From assembly GCA_920105625.2 (NCBI GenBank), contig OV050032.1, positions 200,019,291 to 200,083,290 on the forward strand: a DNA stretch of 64,000 nucleotides. The letters are read 5' to 3'. This DNA comes from Clusia tigrina. Lineage: Eukaryota; Arthropoda; Insecta; Diptera; Clusiidae. A model generated the notes under the pieces. The model ran no database searches. It was not told where the DNA came from and was given only the letters and a program-made list of their open reading frames with translations. Below, one piece after another: positions 33,472 to 44,877 of the stretch; the first letter of the stretch is position 1, and every line of letters begins with the position of its first letter. A program made the translations under genes and the position numbers.

Positions 33472-35302
33472 CTTGTATGGAAACTATTTCGGTTTTATTT
33501 TTTTTTAGACAGAGTAAGCTGAGCCTCTCCTTGGACGCACTGAAGTGATCTGTAGTCGACCTAATTACTTGATTACTACTTCATTTAGTAGGTTGGTTTC
33601 AGAAGTAATTGGTGTAATTTGAAACCCCTTCACAGAATATATCAGCCACCAATCACAATGTCTACGCCGTAGAATTATAAAACAGTTGTTTATCTATATA
33701 TATTCCTATATACGAGTATATTCTATAGTCATGCCAATTTATATGGAGCCTCTTAATCATATTATAGGGCAGTTATGTTAACATGCCTCCTGAGAGTTCC
33801 ATGGATAAGTTGATATATCCTACCCTCCACGGAGTAGCTTCTTTCCTAGAATCTTGAGTGCAAACAAATGTCTATCTCCATAAACATCGTATGAGGATTC
33901 AGTATAGATTTATGAACTACTAGAAGGCGTCTTTCCGTAGCTCAGTGGTATGATTGTGGGGTAGCAACATCCCCGCGCACTCCAGTTGACAAGTATGGTC
34001 AAAAATACATATTTTGTCAAGCGCGTAAAACTCGTGCCTTGCTCACAATACACCAGGGGAATCGTGGCTATACAACCGCGTGTATCGACTCTCTGATTTT
34101 GTTGTGGACTACGACAAGTTCCTTACGTAGTATATCCATAAACTATACATGAAGTAAATGAAGTTGTCAAGCCGCATGAACTGCCGCTGTTGAATTGGAA
34201 AAATAAACTTTTTGTGTAGTTTCCCACACTAAATTATTAATTAAACGCCACTAAAGTGCTGCTAATTGTGTTGTACGACATGTTCTCCGCAACGCCAGTC
34301 ACAGATTGGTAGGTAGGTATTCATAGTAACTGCAGGGAAAAAGCATGTAGGATTTTTATGACAAAATTTCAGTAATTAAAAAATTGCCAACATGTTCCAT
34401 TTCACGCTGAAAAGTGAACGTCTCGTACGAGTGGCGCAGCTACAACACAAACTGGATATACTAAAAGGCAGGTAATGGGCGATATTAACGAAAACGAGTG
34501 ACAACTGTCTCTCAGGTCCAGAAAAAGATATTCAAACGCAGCACGAAAAGCAAAAGTAAAATTAAAGCAAAACTTAAAAGCGGAGAAAAAAGCGCCGGAG
34601 TAATGTGAGATAATTAAAAACTAGTTACGTGGGGATTAAGCATCGAGAAGCGTCAATAGAACTTTTTACATGAAGTCGAGAGATGGGCAGAGCGCGCACA
34701 AAGTGTCACTTCACAGAGGAGTCAGGCAACCAGAAGAGTCCAGAATGGAATGGTGCATGAACCAGCGAAGTGGGCCGGTATGTGGAGGGAAATGAAGCCA
34801 AGCGAAGTTGACATTTTGGGTGTTGAGAGCTGTCAAAAGCTATCACATTGATTGCCAAAGGACAGCAATGGAAGGATAGCAGACAGCCTTGAGGAATATT
34901 AGAAATCCTGCAGAAAAAACAAGTGCTTTGACATTTCCGCGTCGCAGCCTGATGCACGCCGGAATATCCCTCTGACAAATGTTAACAACTTGACAAGAGT
35001 TAAACAACTTTTGGAACTTCAGTGACACAGGACGCAAAAGTGACAGAAATAGAATCAAACACAAGTTCAGATTTCAGCTAGAAAAGGCAACTTGGCAGGA
35101 AGAATGTTCACATTAATAATGGTTAATTGTAATGCTGCCGGATCTGAACCGAGATTAGAAATAAATTAGGGTTCCGTATTACCCATATCGAAACATTGGA
35201 TTTGAACAAGAAGCTACTACCCACTTCAATCATGTCTCATTACTCCCAAAGTGAAAGTGCATAGCATCCAGTTTAATAAGAATAGAGTGCTTGTACCGAA
35301 TA
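33472..35302. other. Intergenic; tRNA A-box-like motif at 33938-33950
   Basis: TAGCTCAGTGGTA fits an RNA polymerase III A box, but no good B box (GGTTCGANTCC) or cloverleaf follows, so at most it is a decayed tRNA-derived SINE. No other feature is supported. Confidence 0.3.
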
Positions 35303-35375
35303 AAGATTAGGTTAACTAGGTAGCTTGCGGGTTACACAAGTTGCCCTCGGAGGCCCATTGGCCCATTGTGATAGT
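35303..35375 (-). mobile_element. LINE family III 3' tail fragment
   Basis: TAACTAGGTAGCTTGCGGG..GCCCTCGGAGGCCCATTGGCCCATTGTGATA matches the 3' end of the LINE at 5214-5584 in outline. Confidence 0.45.
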
Positions 35376-35477
35376 ACCGAATAAAACTTTAAAACAAAGT
35401 TAGAACAGTGCAAGATATTAGTGCAGACTTTGAAGACAACGAAATTCACCATAAAGAAGCTAATGAAAACAATGATG

Positions 35478-35726
35478 GTAAAGACAACAAGGAATATAAT
35501 GAAGATAATAACAATGATAATGATGACAACAAAGATTATAATGAAGATAATAACAATGATAATGATGACAACAAAGATTATAATGAAGATAATAACAATG
35601 ATGATAAAGACAACAAGGAATATAATGAAGATAATAACAATGATGATAAAGACAACAAGGAATATAATGAAGATAATAACAATGATAATGATGACAACAA
35701 AGAATATAATGAAGATAATAACAATG
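35478..35726. repeat. 42-bp minisatellite, about 6 copies
   Basis: Unit GATAATAACAATGATAATGA + TGACAACAAAGATTATAATGAA. It gives an open Asp/Asn-rich frame (KDNKEYNEDNNND), an artefact of the multiple-of-3 unit. Confidence 0.95.
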
Positions 35727-35827
35727 TAGACTGTGAGTAGTATACTGAAAGCAATGAAGGTGAAGTTTTGTAGGAACACGTTTAGCATTTTTGGCGAAGA
35801 AACATCATTGTCTGAAGGTTATGATGA

Positions 35828-36230
35828 CGGAATCGTTGATATGATGATGACGGACTCGTTAATATGATGATACTGACGAACATGATGATGATAACAACGA
35901 TGATGATGACAACGACGAACATGATGATGATAACGACGAACATGATGACAATAACGACCCACATGAGGACAATAACGACCCACATGATGATGATAACGAC
36001 GAACATGATAATAATAACGACGATCATGATGATCAGAACAATAAAAATGTAAGAAAATGATTATGAAAAGGATGATGATAGTCTTTTAAAAGAGGCCACT
36101 AAAGAAAAAACAGAATATGATGATAACGACGAATATGATGATGATAGCGACGAACATGACGAACGCTAAAAATGTAGAAAAATTATCATGATAAGGATGA
36201 TGATTGTCATTAAATAGAGGCCACAGAATA
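35828..36230. repeat. 21-bp GATGATGATAACGACGAACAT array and a partial duplication
   Basis: Imperfect 21-bp units from 35870 to 36035. A ~90-bp block (GAAAAGGATGATGAT...GAGGCCAC) then appears twice (from about 36062 and 36167). Confidence 0.85.
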
Positions 36231-36617
36231 AAATGAATACATGCTAGCAATGTCTTGACCCACAAGGTTACGTCGGAGGTTAAAGATAACACAGAGGCGA
36301 ATTGCATCTATCTCTACCTGGAATATGCTGGGTGATTTCCCCATTGGCTCGGAATGGTTGACCCTTGGCCCAAATATGCCAGCTCTTATCCCTTCTTCTG
36401 TTTTTGAACCATCTGTGAACTAGTTGATGGTATGATCTTTTACGATATCCTGAAGTGAGTCAGGTTTCCATTCCTTCTTGTTCCCAAGCACAGTTGTGAA
36501 GCGTTTCTCAAAGTTATACACATTGTTCATATCGTCTGTAGGTAGGTCCGCCCGCGAGGGGTATAGTGGCAACGATGGTGTCTCCTTGTTTATTACTACA
36601 AATTTTCTCGCGGCCAG

Positions 36618-37115
36618 TTAGGAATTTTCCTTGACGATTCCTAACAGGGTTCTTTTTGCAGCCATTTCTACTGTAATATATAGCGGGGTAAGATCTAAAA
36701 GTGTTGCCATTGTTGCTATGGGAGAAGTTTTCATAGCCCTATATAGACATGCTAGTCGTTGTACCTTGTTCAAAGTCTTCTTCATGGTGAGCAATTTGAT
36801 TCTTTGAGCCCATGCCACTGCTCCATATGTTAGATCTGGCCTAACTATCATGGTGTACATCCATTTCAGAATGTAAGGTGTGCAACCCCATGTCTTCCCA
36901 GCTTCAACCATTAATGCTCGCATTGCCTTACTTGTCACAAAATCTGCATGTGCTTTCCAGAGTAGTTTGGAATCTAGTATTATTCCGAGATATTTAACCT
37001 TCGTTGACAAACTAATCTCCACATTTCGGAGTTTGATTGGATGCATATGCAGCAATCTCCTTTTCCGAGTGAGCGGTACAATGGTTGTTTTTGTGAGGTT
37101 TATGTTCAGTTCCAC
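36618..37115 (-). pseudogene. LINE reverse transcriptase, thumb and connection region
   Basis: A continuous 165-codon stretch within the LINE above, from LNINLTKTTIVPL (just after motif C) through STKVKYLGIILDSKLLW and VRPDLTYGAVAWA to MAAKRTLLGIVKENS. It begins at an internal Met only because the preceding codons are in a shifted frame; it is not an independent gene. Confidence 0.8.
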
Positions 37116-37352
37116 TGAACCACGCTTGAGTAATAAAGAGTCCTCTCTGTATTATTTCACAAACAGTGCTTTCAAATTTGCCTCTTGCTATTATTACAAT
37201 GTCGTCGGAATATCCTTGACAGGTGCTGCCGTTGTGATGTCGGAAAGCAAGTAGTTCATCTACCACTAGGCTCGACAAGAGTGAGGAAAGTACTCCTCCC
37301 TGCGGGCACCCTTGTGTGCAGAGCACTTCTATTGTGATATCGCCCGCATTAG

Positions 37353-37590
37353 TCTCTATTATTCTCTTTCGAAGCAAAGAACTCACCCACCGGGTTATGG
37401 CTGTCTCTATTATTCTCTTTCGAAGCATAGAACTCACCCAGCGGGTTATGGCTGTCTCTACTACTATCGTTTGAAGCATAGAACTCACCCAACGGGTTAT
37501 GGCTGTCTCTATTATTCTCGTTCGAGGAGTAGAACTCACCTAGTGGGTTATGGCTGTCTCTATTATTCTCGTTTGAAGCATAGAACTCCT
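37353..37590 (-). repeat. 51-bp in-frame tandem repeat inside the LINE reverse transcriptase
   Basis: Units start TCTCTATTATTCTC at 37353, 37404, 37455, 37506 and 37557 (the last partial). Each encodes a version of ETAITRWVSSMLRKRII on the minus strand. A normal LINE has this segment once. Confidence 0.9.
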
Positions 37591-37860
37591 CCAGCAGTCT
37601 CTGTATTCTTCCTGCGGAGTTCTATTCCAATTGCCTGATGCGAGGTATTATCGTAGGCTCCTTCAATGGCAAGGAAAGCACAGATGACCATTTCTTGATT
37701 CTCTACTGCGTCTCTATTGATATCAGTTAGATGATATACGGCGGTCCCCGTGGACCTTCCTTCTCTGTACACATGTTGATATCGATTAAGAGGTGATGTG
37801 ACTAGAGTGTGTGTTCTTGAATAATTGTCAATAATGTTCTCCTTTGCTTTGAGTGCAAAG

Positions 37861-38406
37861 GAGGTTAGAATAATAGGTCAGAAAGATACATATACATATA
37901 ATCTTCAATTCAACAATTTAGTGAAAAGAGAGCGGGCGAGATAGATAGATACGTTTTACACGGTCTCTCCTAATCAGGTTCCTTCACATTCCATGCAAAG
38001 CTTTCAATCTCACGTAGCCAAATACTCACATGGAAATCAATTATTATTCGAATATGGCAACCCATAATTTTATATGTTCAAAATATGATAAAAATCTTTA
38101 AATTAAATTTGAAAAAAACGTTGCTAAAATAATTAATGTCTTAATCCATATTTAGACATTTTTGATGTTTACCGTTGCAAGCGCGCCATACAAAGACCTC
38201 AAGGCACGAAGTTTGTCACAGGTTTTTTCCTTCAGACTTCAGTTTTTAATTTATACGCCACGTTGTACAAAAAGTTTTGAAATGTTTAATTATTTTTCCC
38301 ACTTTAATAGAAGTGGTAATTATTTTATTTTTTTCATTATTATATTTTTTGTGTACCCTACAGCCTACAATTTAGACTTCATGTAATATATTTCACTGAC
38401 AACAAA
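37861..38406. other. Intergenic; no gene seen
   Basis: AT-rich, no recognisable content. Confidence 0.5.
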
Positions 38407-38905
38407 TTGTTCACAAACTGCCGAAAATCCGTGACTACTCTGGTTCGTGTTCTGAAAGTTTATTTGAAGATATCTCGAGTACTTTTAAGATTAAGAAGAA
38501 CACTACAATGCAATTGGTGGATCCTTTCCAGCCATACAGGTCACTGTCGTTTACGAAGCCACCTCATGAAACTGGGACTCTCACCAGTAAACACGTGAAG
38601 ATTTTGCACGGAGGCAGAAGAAACACCAGAGCACCTTCTAATGAACTGCGAAGTCTTAGATTGCAGTACGAAGAAATATCTGGGGCTTTACTAACCTGAG
38701 GGCACTAGAAACATCAGAAGCCTTAGATCGCAGTAAGAAGAAATATCTGAGGCAGTACTGGCCCGAGGGCAGAGACATCACTAAGCTTCCTCAGAACTGT
38801 TGGACTAATGGAAGACCTTTAATAGGTACATACATGCAGGAGGATAATATAAGAGATCAAATTGGTCGAGGTACATTTTCCCTCTTTATTTCATTCATTC
38901 ATTCA
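38407..38905 (+). mobile_element. LINE 3' end with zinc-knuckle region and (CATT)n tail
   Basis: The plus strand reads HTGHCRLRSHLMKLGLSPVNT, then FCTEAEETPEHLLMNCE in a neighbouring frame, matching the GHC...HL...CxxC...EHLL..C zinc-knuckle end of LINE ORF2. A ~75-bp segment (TCTTAGATTGCAGTA..AAGAAATATCTG) is duplicated at about 38650 and 38722. The end is marked by (CATT)n at 38892-38909. 5'-truncated. Confidence 0.65.
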
Positions 38906-40027
38906 TTCAATAAAAAAACTGGCTTCGAATCACCTAGAAGGAGATCCCACTATCTAGAAGGAGGAACCAACTACGTCACACCCGCCAATCGGCCACATGC
39001 CAACCACTCTCTTCGCGGGAGTAGGGTATAGATGTGTCGACCAATACGAGGCGCAAATCTGGCCTCACACTTCAAGTCCGTCTTATCCATCGATAGGAGC
39101 ACAAAAAATTTAATTGCTATTTGTTGAAAATTATACGCTTAGTTGAATCCAGTTGCGGCTGTGGGCAATTAGCCAAGTTAGCTTACATTTTATTTATTCA
39201 TTTATTTATTTATGAAGTTGTGTTCGTGTGGCTTTTTTTCTACACTTCGCCAGTAAAAATTTAATTAAATTATTTATTATGCACTGTAAATGTTGGAAAT
39301 GTTGGAAACGTTGACATTTCTTATATGGCGAAGAAACACACAACAAATAAATCATTGATTTTTGTTGTGGTTGTTGTTGTTGTTTTATTTGCTCTTTAAC
39401 TAAACGCAAAACCGGTTTGAGTGCGTAACATGAGGCCCGAGTGAAGGCGAAGGCATGCGTGCGTGGGAGCCCCACCAACAGAACTCAATTTCAGTGGTAA
39501 TTCATCAATATTTGTGGAGTACATCATCACATGACAATGAGCATTTGGTGGGAAATGGTGGGGGGGAGGGCTCAGTGCAAATTGAGATGCTGGGAATACC
39601 AATACCTATGAACATAAAAAATTGATGTGCTCCGACTTCAGGGTTTTTTAATTAGACGGACGGACCGTTGCTGGGTAGCACCTACACATGCTGCATCCGT
39701 TACTGAAAGCCTGGTATAAATGGGTAGTTAGATGGGTGAGAAGCAGCCATATCCATTATGAAACTTTTGCATACATATTCAAGGATTCAATGAAAACGGA
39801 AGTATCTACATTTTGAAAAATCGGAGGACATAAACATCAGGGGAAATGTCCAAACAAATTAATCAAAAACCAAAGGGACGGGTTGATAGCAACTAAGGAA
39901 AGAAGGGTGATTCTATGAACAATATTAGCATTGCCTATTGAGGATAATAATATTAATTAACCTAATCATTACGAATAAGGATGTTCTTGAAGGCTAAGTA
40001 GATGATTAAGATGGTAATGAGGAGAAC
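38906..40027. other. Intergenic; short (TTAT)n and (GTT)n tracts
   Basis: Contains TTATTTATTCATTTATTTAT at about 39190 and GTTGTTGTTGTTG at about 39368. No gene. Confidence 0.5.
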
Positions 40028-41308
40028 GATGAAGACTATGAAGGGAAAGTTAATGAAGACTATGATGAGAAAGTTAATGAAGACTATGAAGGGAAACTTG
40101 AAGAAGACTATCATGAGAAAGTTAAGGAAGACTATGATAAGAAAGTTAATGAAGACTATGAAGGGAAAGTTGATGAAGACTATAATAAGAAAGTTAATGA
40201 AGACTATGATAAGACAGTTAATGAAGAGTATGAAGAGAAAGTTAAGGAAGACTATGATAAGAAAGTTAATGAAGACTATGAAGAGAAAGTTAATGAAGAC
40301 TATGATAAGAAAGTTAATGAAGACTATGAAGAGAAAGTTAATGAAGACTATGATAAGAAATTTAATAAAGACTATTATGAGAAAGTTAATGAAGAATATG
40401 ATGAGAAAGTTAATGAAGACTATGAAGGGAAACTTGATGAAGACTATCATGAGAAAGTTAAGGAAGACTATGATAAGAAAGTTAATGAAGACTATGAAGG
40501 GAAAGTTGATGAAGACTATAATAAGAAAGTTAATGAAGACTATGATAAGACAGTTAATGAAGAGTATGAAGAGAAACTTGATGAAGACTATCATGAGAAA
40601 GTTAAGGAAGACTATGATAAGAAAGTTAATGAAGACTATGAAGGGAAAGTTGATGAAGACTATAATAAGAAAGTTAATGAAGACTATGATAAGACAGTTA
40701 ATGAAGACTATGAAGGGAAACTTGATGAAGACTATCATGAGAAAGTTAAGGAAGACTATGATAAGAAAGTTAATGAAGACTATGAAGGGAAAGTTGATGA
40801 AGACTATAATAAGAAAGTTAATGAAGACTATGATAAGACAGTTAATGAAGAGTATGAAGAGAAAGTTAAGGAAGACTATGATAAGAAAGTTAATGAAGAC
40901 TATGAAGAGAAAGTTAATGAAGACTATGATAAGAAAGTTAATGAAGACTATGAAGAGAAAGTTAATGAAGACTATGATAAGAAATTTAATAAAGACTATT
41001 ATGAGAAAGTTAATGAAGACTATGATGAGAAAGTTAATGAAGACTATGAAGGGAAACTTGATGAAGACTATCATGAGAAAGTTAAGGAAGACTATGATAA
41101 GAAAGTTAATGAAGACTATGAAGGGAAAGTTGATGAAGACTATAATAAGAAAGTTAATGAAGACTATGATAAGACAGTTAATGAAGAGTATGAAGAGAAA
41201 GTTAATGAAGACTATGAAGAGAAAGTTAATGAAGACTATGATAAGAAATTTAATAAAGACTATTATGAGAAAGTTAATGAAGACTATGATAAGAAAGTTA
41301 ATGAAGAC
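40028..41308. repeat. 24-bp minisatellite, about 53 copies, with higher-order blocks
   Basis: Unit GTTAATGAAGACTATGATAA + GAAA. The variant AAGACAGTTAATG recurs with GACAGTTA at 40213, 40549, 40693, 40837 and 41173, spacings 336, 144, 144 and 336 bp (14, 6, 6 and 14 units). The Met/Lys plus frame (447 codons) and Phe/Ile minus frame (457 codons) are by-products. Confidence 0.97.
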
Positions 41309-41570
41309 ACAACAACAACATAAAATGCTGCACATGATGCCTTAGTTCAGGATGCTGAGTATGACGAAGTTGCAGAGTTTGATTAGCGAAGACAATGATA
41401 ATGACGAAGTGAAGGATAATGATGTTGTTAAGGATTCTGACTACGTTAAGCATAATGACGATAACAACGATTGAAGTGATGCTAAGAATAACTACGTTGA
41501 AAAGATGATGAAAACCATAACGATGATAAGGACGATTACAATGATACGAACGTGGAGTATGACGGTGACG

Positions 41571-41630
41571 ATGTCACAAGGGGTCAAGGATGGCCTAAGT
41601 GCTCCCTCCGGGCGACCGCTTTACCTATGA
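41571..41630 (+). mobile_element. LINE family III 3' tail fragment
   Basis: GGGGTCAAGGATGGCCTAAGTGCTCCCTCCGGGCGACCGCTTTACC matches the 3' end of family III (compare 57509). Confidence 0.6.
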
Positions 41631-41796
41631 CGGCGACGATGAAGATGCCAGCAATGCGTCGCTAAACTCCAAGTAAGCGAACAATGAAGAACAAGGGTAG
41701 GGTGATAATGATGAGGATGTTGAGGAGAGCATCTGTAAGCATGTGAATAACGATGATACTAGATGTGTGAAGACGATACAAGATATGTTGACGATA

Positions 41797-42215
41797 GATA
41801 GATAGATAGATATATTTAAGGGTGTTATAAACTGCGACCTGAAAAATCTATTGTGATGCCCCTATTTATTTGAAAGATGAGGATAGTCTCATCTACAGAT
41901 CTTCTGTCAGGTTAATTTTCGACAGGAATTCATATATTTTGGAGGAATCAAGATGAGTGATCTTGCTCATATTTAAGATATATTCTCCAAAACACCTGAA
42001 TCTATTGTGTGCCAATTGTCCGCAGTCTGTGATCAGGTGCAGTGATGTTTCGTCACTTTCTCCACAGAATCGACAGATGGCATCTGAAGATATACCCAAC
42101 TTGTTCAAATGGTAGTTGATACAATGTCCGCTTAAAATGCCTGTGATGACTCTTAATTTACTCCGAGGCATATTTATTAACTCCTTAGCTCTTTTAGGAT
42201 GAAAATCTCTCAGAA
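41797..42215 (-). mobile_element. LINE 3' end with intact zinc-knuckle frame and (TATC)n tail
   Basis: The minus frame 42171-41893 encodes PRSKLRVITGILSGHCINYH, then CRFCGESDETSLHLITDC and FGEYILNMSKI, the zinc-knuckle end of a LINE ORF2 with CxxC, H and C all present. The stop is followed by a 3' UTR and (GATA)n at 41797-41812, read as (TATC)n on the element's strand. 5'-truncated near 42215. It is better preserved than the other LINE ends here and belongs to another family. Confidence 0.75.
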
Positions 42216-42224
42216 GAATATGTT

Positions 42225-42704
42225 GACGATACTAGATGTGAAGATGATACTAAATATAAGAATGATACTCTAGGTATGAAGATGATACTAGGTATAAAGA
42301 TGATACTAAGTATGAAGATGATACCAGGTATGAAGATGATACTAAGTATGACGATGATACTACGTATGAAGATGATACTAGGTATGAAGATGATACTAGG
42401 TATGACGATGATACTAGGTATGAAGATGATACTAAGTATGAAGATGATACTAGGTATGCAGATGATACCAGGTATGAAGATGATACTAGGTATGAAGATG
42501 ATACTAGGTATGACGATGATACTAGGTATGAAGATGATACTAGGTATGACGATGATACTAGGTATGAAGATGATACTAAGTATGAAGATGATACTAGGTA
42601 TGCAGATGATACCAGGTATGAAGATGATACTAGGTATGAAGATGATACTAGGTATGACGATGATACTAGGTATGACGATGATACTAGGTATGAAGATGAT
42701 ACTT
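42225..42704. repeat. 18-bp minisatellite, about 26 copies
   Basis: Unit GATGATACTAGGTATGAA. A block starting GCAGATGATACC recurs 144 bp apart (42458 and 42602), i.e. 8 units. Confidence 0.96.
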
Positions 42705-44877
42705 TTTATGTCCCAAAATGTTTAATGCATAAGATGATGACATTCGTTACTACGATAACACAACATTGACACAATCATCTCAGTGAAAGCGATGATGACA
42801 AAAATGAGAATATTCAGCAATAAAGTCCTGCTTCATAAAATTCATATTTGTCCGTACCGCTCGAGTTCATTTCGCTTCCAAACCACAACTATATGCTGGG
42901 GGGAAACCACTGTGGTTCAATTTACAGACTTTCATTTTCAGAACATATCAATCAACTGCAGACCAACTTTTTGTGCACACATTTCACCGAGTTTGTGGAC
43001 AAAAAGCATTCTCCTTGCTTGAAATTTTTGTGTTTTTCGGAGATTTTTTTTAATAGATTTATCTCTGAGTGGCCACAAAAAGGCAAATTTTTATTTTTGT
43101 TGTGATTATGAAACTGGCGCTTGCAACGTCCCGCCAGACGGCGGCTAGGAAGAATAGCTCACGTGCAGTGGCACAGGGAAGAGCGGAACAAAAATATCAA
43201 AAAATATGTAAAAATAACAACTAAACTGAATACGAAAACAACGCAAGGCATAAATATTTCTCTTCACTTTGGAACGGACTGACAAACCCACAAAGGCAGG
43301 AACGGACGGACGAGAAAATGGAAACTTCAAAGTGAAAAGATTTACTTTGTGGATATGTTTACGGAGAGGCAAAGTGAAACAAAAAGCAAAACGAGCAACT
43401 CAGGGCAGCAAAAAGCAAATGTTATGGGAAGTTGCTGTATGTGTGTAGATGAAAATTACATTTTGGGAAGTTTTATAAGTTGAAAATTTCAAAGAAAATA
43501 ATAAATAGGAGCTCTTTGGATACACCCAACAACAACAATAACAACAACAACAACAACAACTGCAACCAACGTGATTTATTACATATGCAAACTTAATTAG
43601 GACACCATGGAAATTTGTTGGCAAAAGCCACAAGGCTTCGAATATGGCAGCGGCAAATTCGCACAGCCTCCAACTTTGAACTGTGATAATTGCAGAGTTA
43701 CGAGGCATGGACTCTGCCCAAAATAGACATAGTGGAAAGGGCAATACACCACATTCGAAGAGATGCATTCAGCATGTAGCCTTGATTAAATTTGTATAAA
43801 CGCAAAGCAAGCATTCCAGTACGAGCGCCACTGCTCATCTGCTGTCCACTAAGAGCAATCAATGCTAATCAATGTGGAACAGTTGGGGTTGGGGTTGGCG
43901 TTACCTTGGCAGACATAGAAACTTACCCACCTTACCTTGGCATTTTACAGCTTCACTCGCAGATAAATTTAATATTTAACGTCACCAATAATTGCAGCAT
44001 GCAATTCTTTGTAGATTATCCTTCGAAAAATTCAACCAACCCCTGGCAAATGTTGGCGAGCTGGTTTGCGTTGCCAATTCTTAACGGCGTCATGTGTTTT
44101 CTCCGCCAATCTCTATTCTTATTTTTGCATAGTGATAAAATTAGAACGGTCTGCTGCATTTTATGCTGTCTGCGGAATTGTCTGAAGTCGGGCTGAACAC
44201 TAACAAAAGTAAAATCCGGCGTCATTGAAAGCAAGCGTTAAATGAAGGGATGTTTTAGGGGATGAAGTATGAAAGGAGTTATTCGGCTGTTCGACAATGC
44301 AGACACAATATTTGCTGATACTTTCGTTGAGCAGAATGAACAAAGAAATGGACACACACAATTTTCGGTAACTTCATTTGCGAAAACTCTGACAAAGAAT
44401 CGAATTATTTGCAATATAGAAAGGGGGAAATAGCATAGAATAGAGATTGCAGATAAAGAGAGATGTTAAAAGTTTTGACTGCAGGCACAGATGACAGAAA
44501 TACAGGGACTCCAAGTAAGCACGCAAAGGCGGCAGCGATAAGATACCCAAAATGAAGAATTGTAGAGAAAACCAACTGGTGATGCTAAAGACGAACGTTA
44601 GGAAGTGTCCAGAGAGAAGTATTGCTAGAGAAATTCCAATCTGAAATAGCAATTGTTGGATTTTCCACCCCGAGAAAGCACCATCCTATACGTAGATACT
44701 CTCTGAAGAATAAATGTCATCGACCAAGCAACGTGATATACCAAAGTGGTTCTGTCCCAATTGTTTTCGGGCTCTGTGAAGTCAAATCGCCAAGTTGTGT
44801 CGAAGATATTTTGAGTTCTTGAAAGCCATAATACAAAAATCGGAATAAGAAAGTATATAAAGAGAACCATGTATATA
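42705..44877. other. Intergenic; (AAC)n at 43530-43560, no gene seen
   Basis: Several short open frames lack domains. The 134-codon frame 43792-44196 has no recognisable feature. Confidence 0.5.

Larger units (their letters stand above)
36290..37860 (-). mobile_element. LINE ORF2 fragment: reverse transcriptase and start of RNase H
   Basis: Read on the minus strand, domains are in the normal order: YQHVYREGRSTGTAVYHL, palm motif A AFLAIEGAYDNT (about 37650-37680), motif B QGCPQGGVLSSLL (about 37290), catalytic motif C GYSDDIVI (about 37205), thumb KVKYLGIILDSKLLWKAH, then YGAVAWA and, in broken frames, a decayed RNase H start (GIFGPRVNHSEP). This is a non-LTR retrotransposon of the I/Jockey/R1 group. 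It is defective: the first Asp of motif A is Ala, frames shift several times, and a 17-residue segment between motifs A and B is tandemly repeated (37353-37590). It stops at about 36290 inside RNase H. Confidence 0.85.

Noticed and set aside
33938..34000. tRNA gene suggested by TAGCTCAGTGGTA
   Set aside because: No B box, no acceptor stem or cloverleaf can be formed by eye.
39962..41345. Open frames of 447 codons (+) and 457 codons (-)
   Set aside because: Both arise from the 24-bp tandem array; composition is Met/Lys/Thr or Phe/Ile/Val repeats with no domain, and both strands are open at once.
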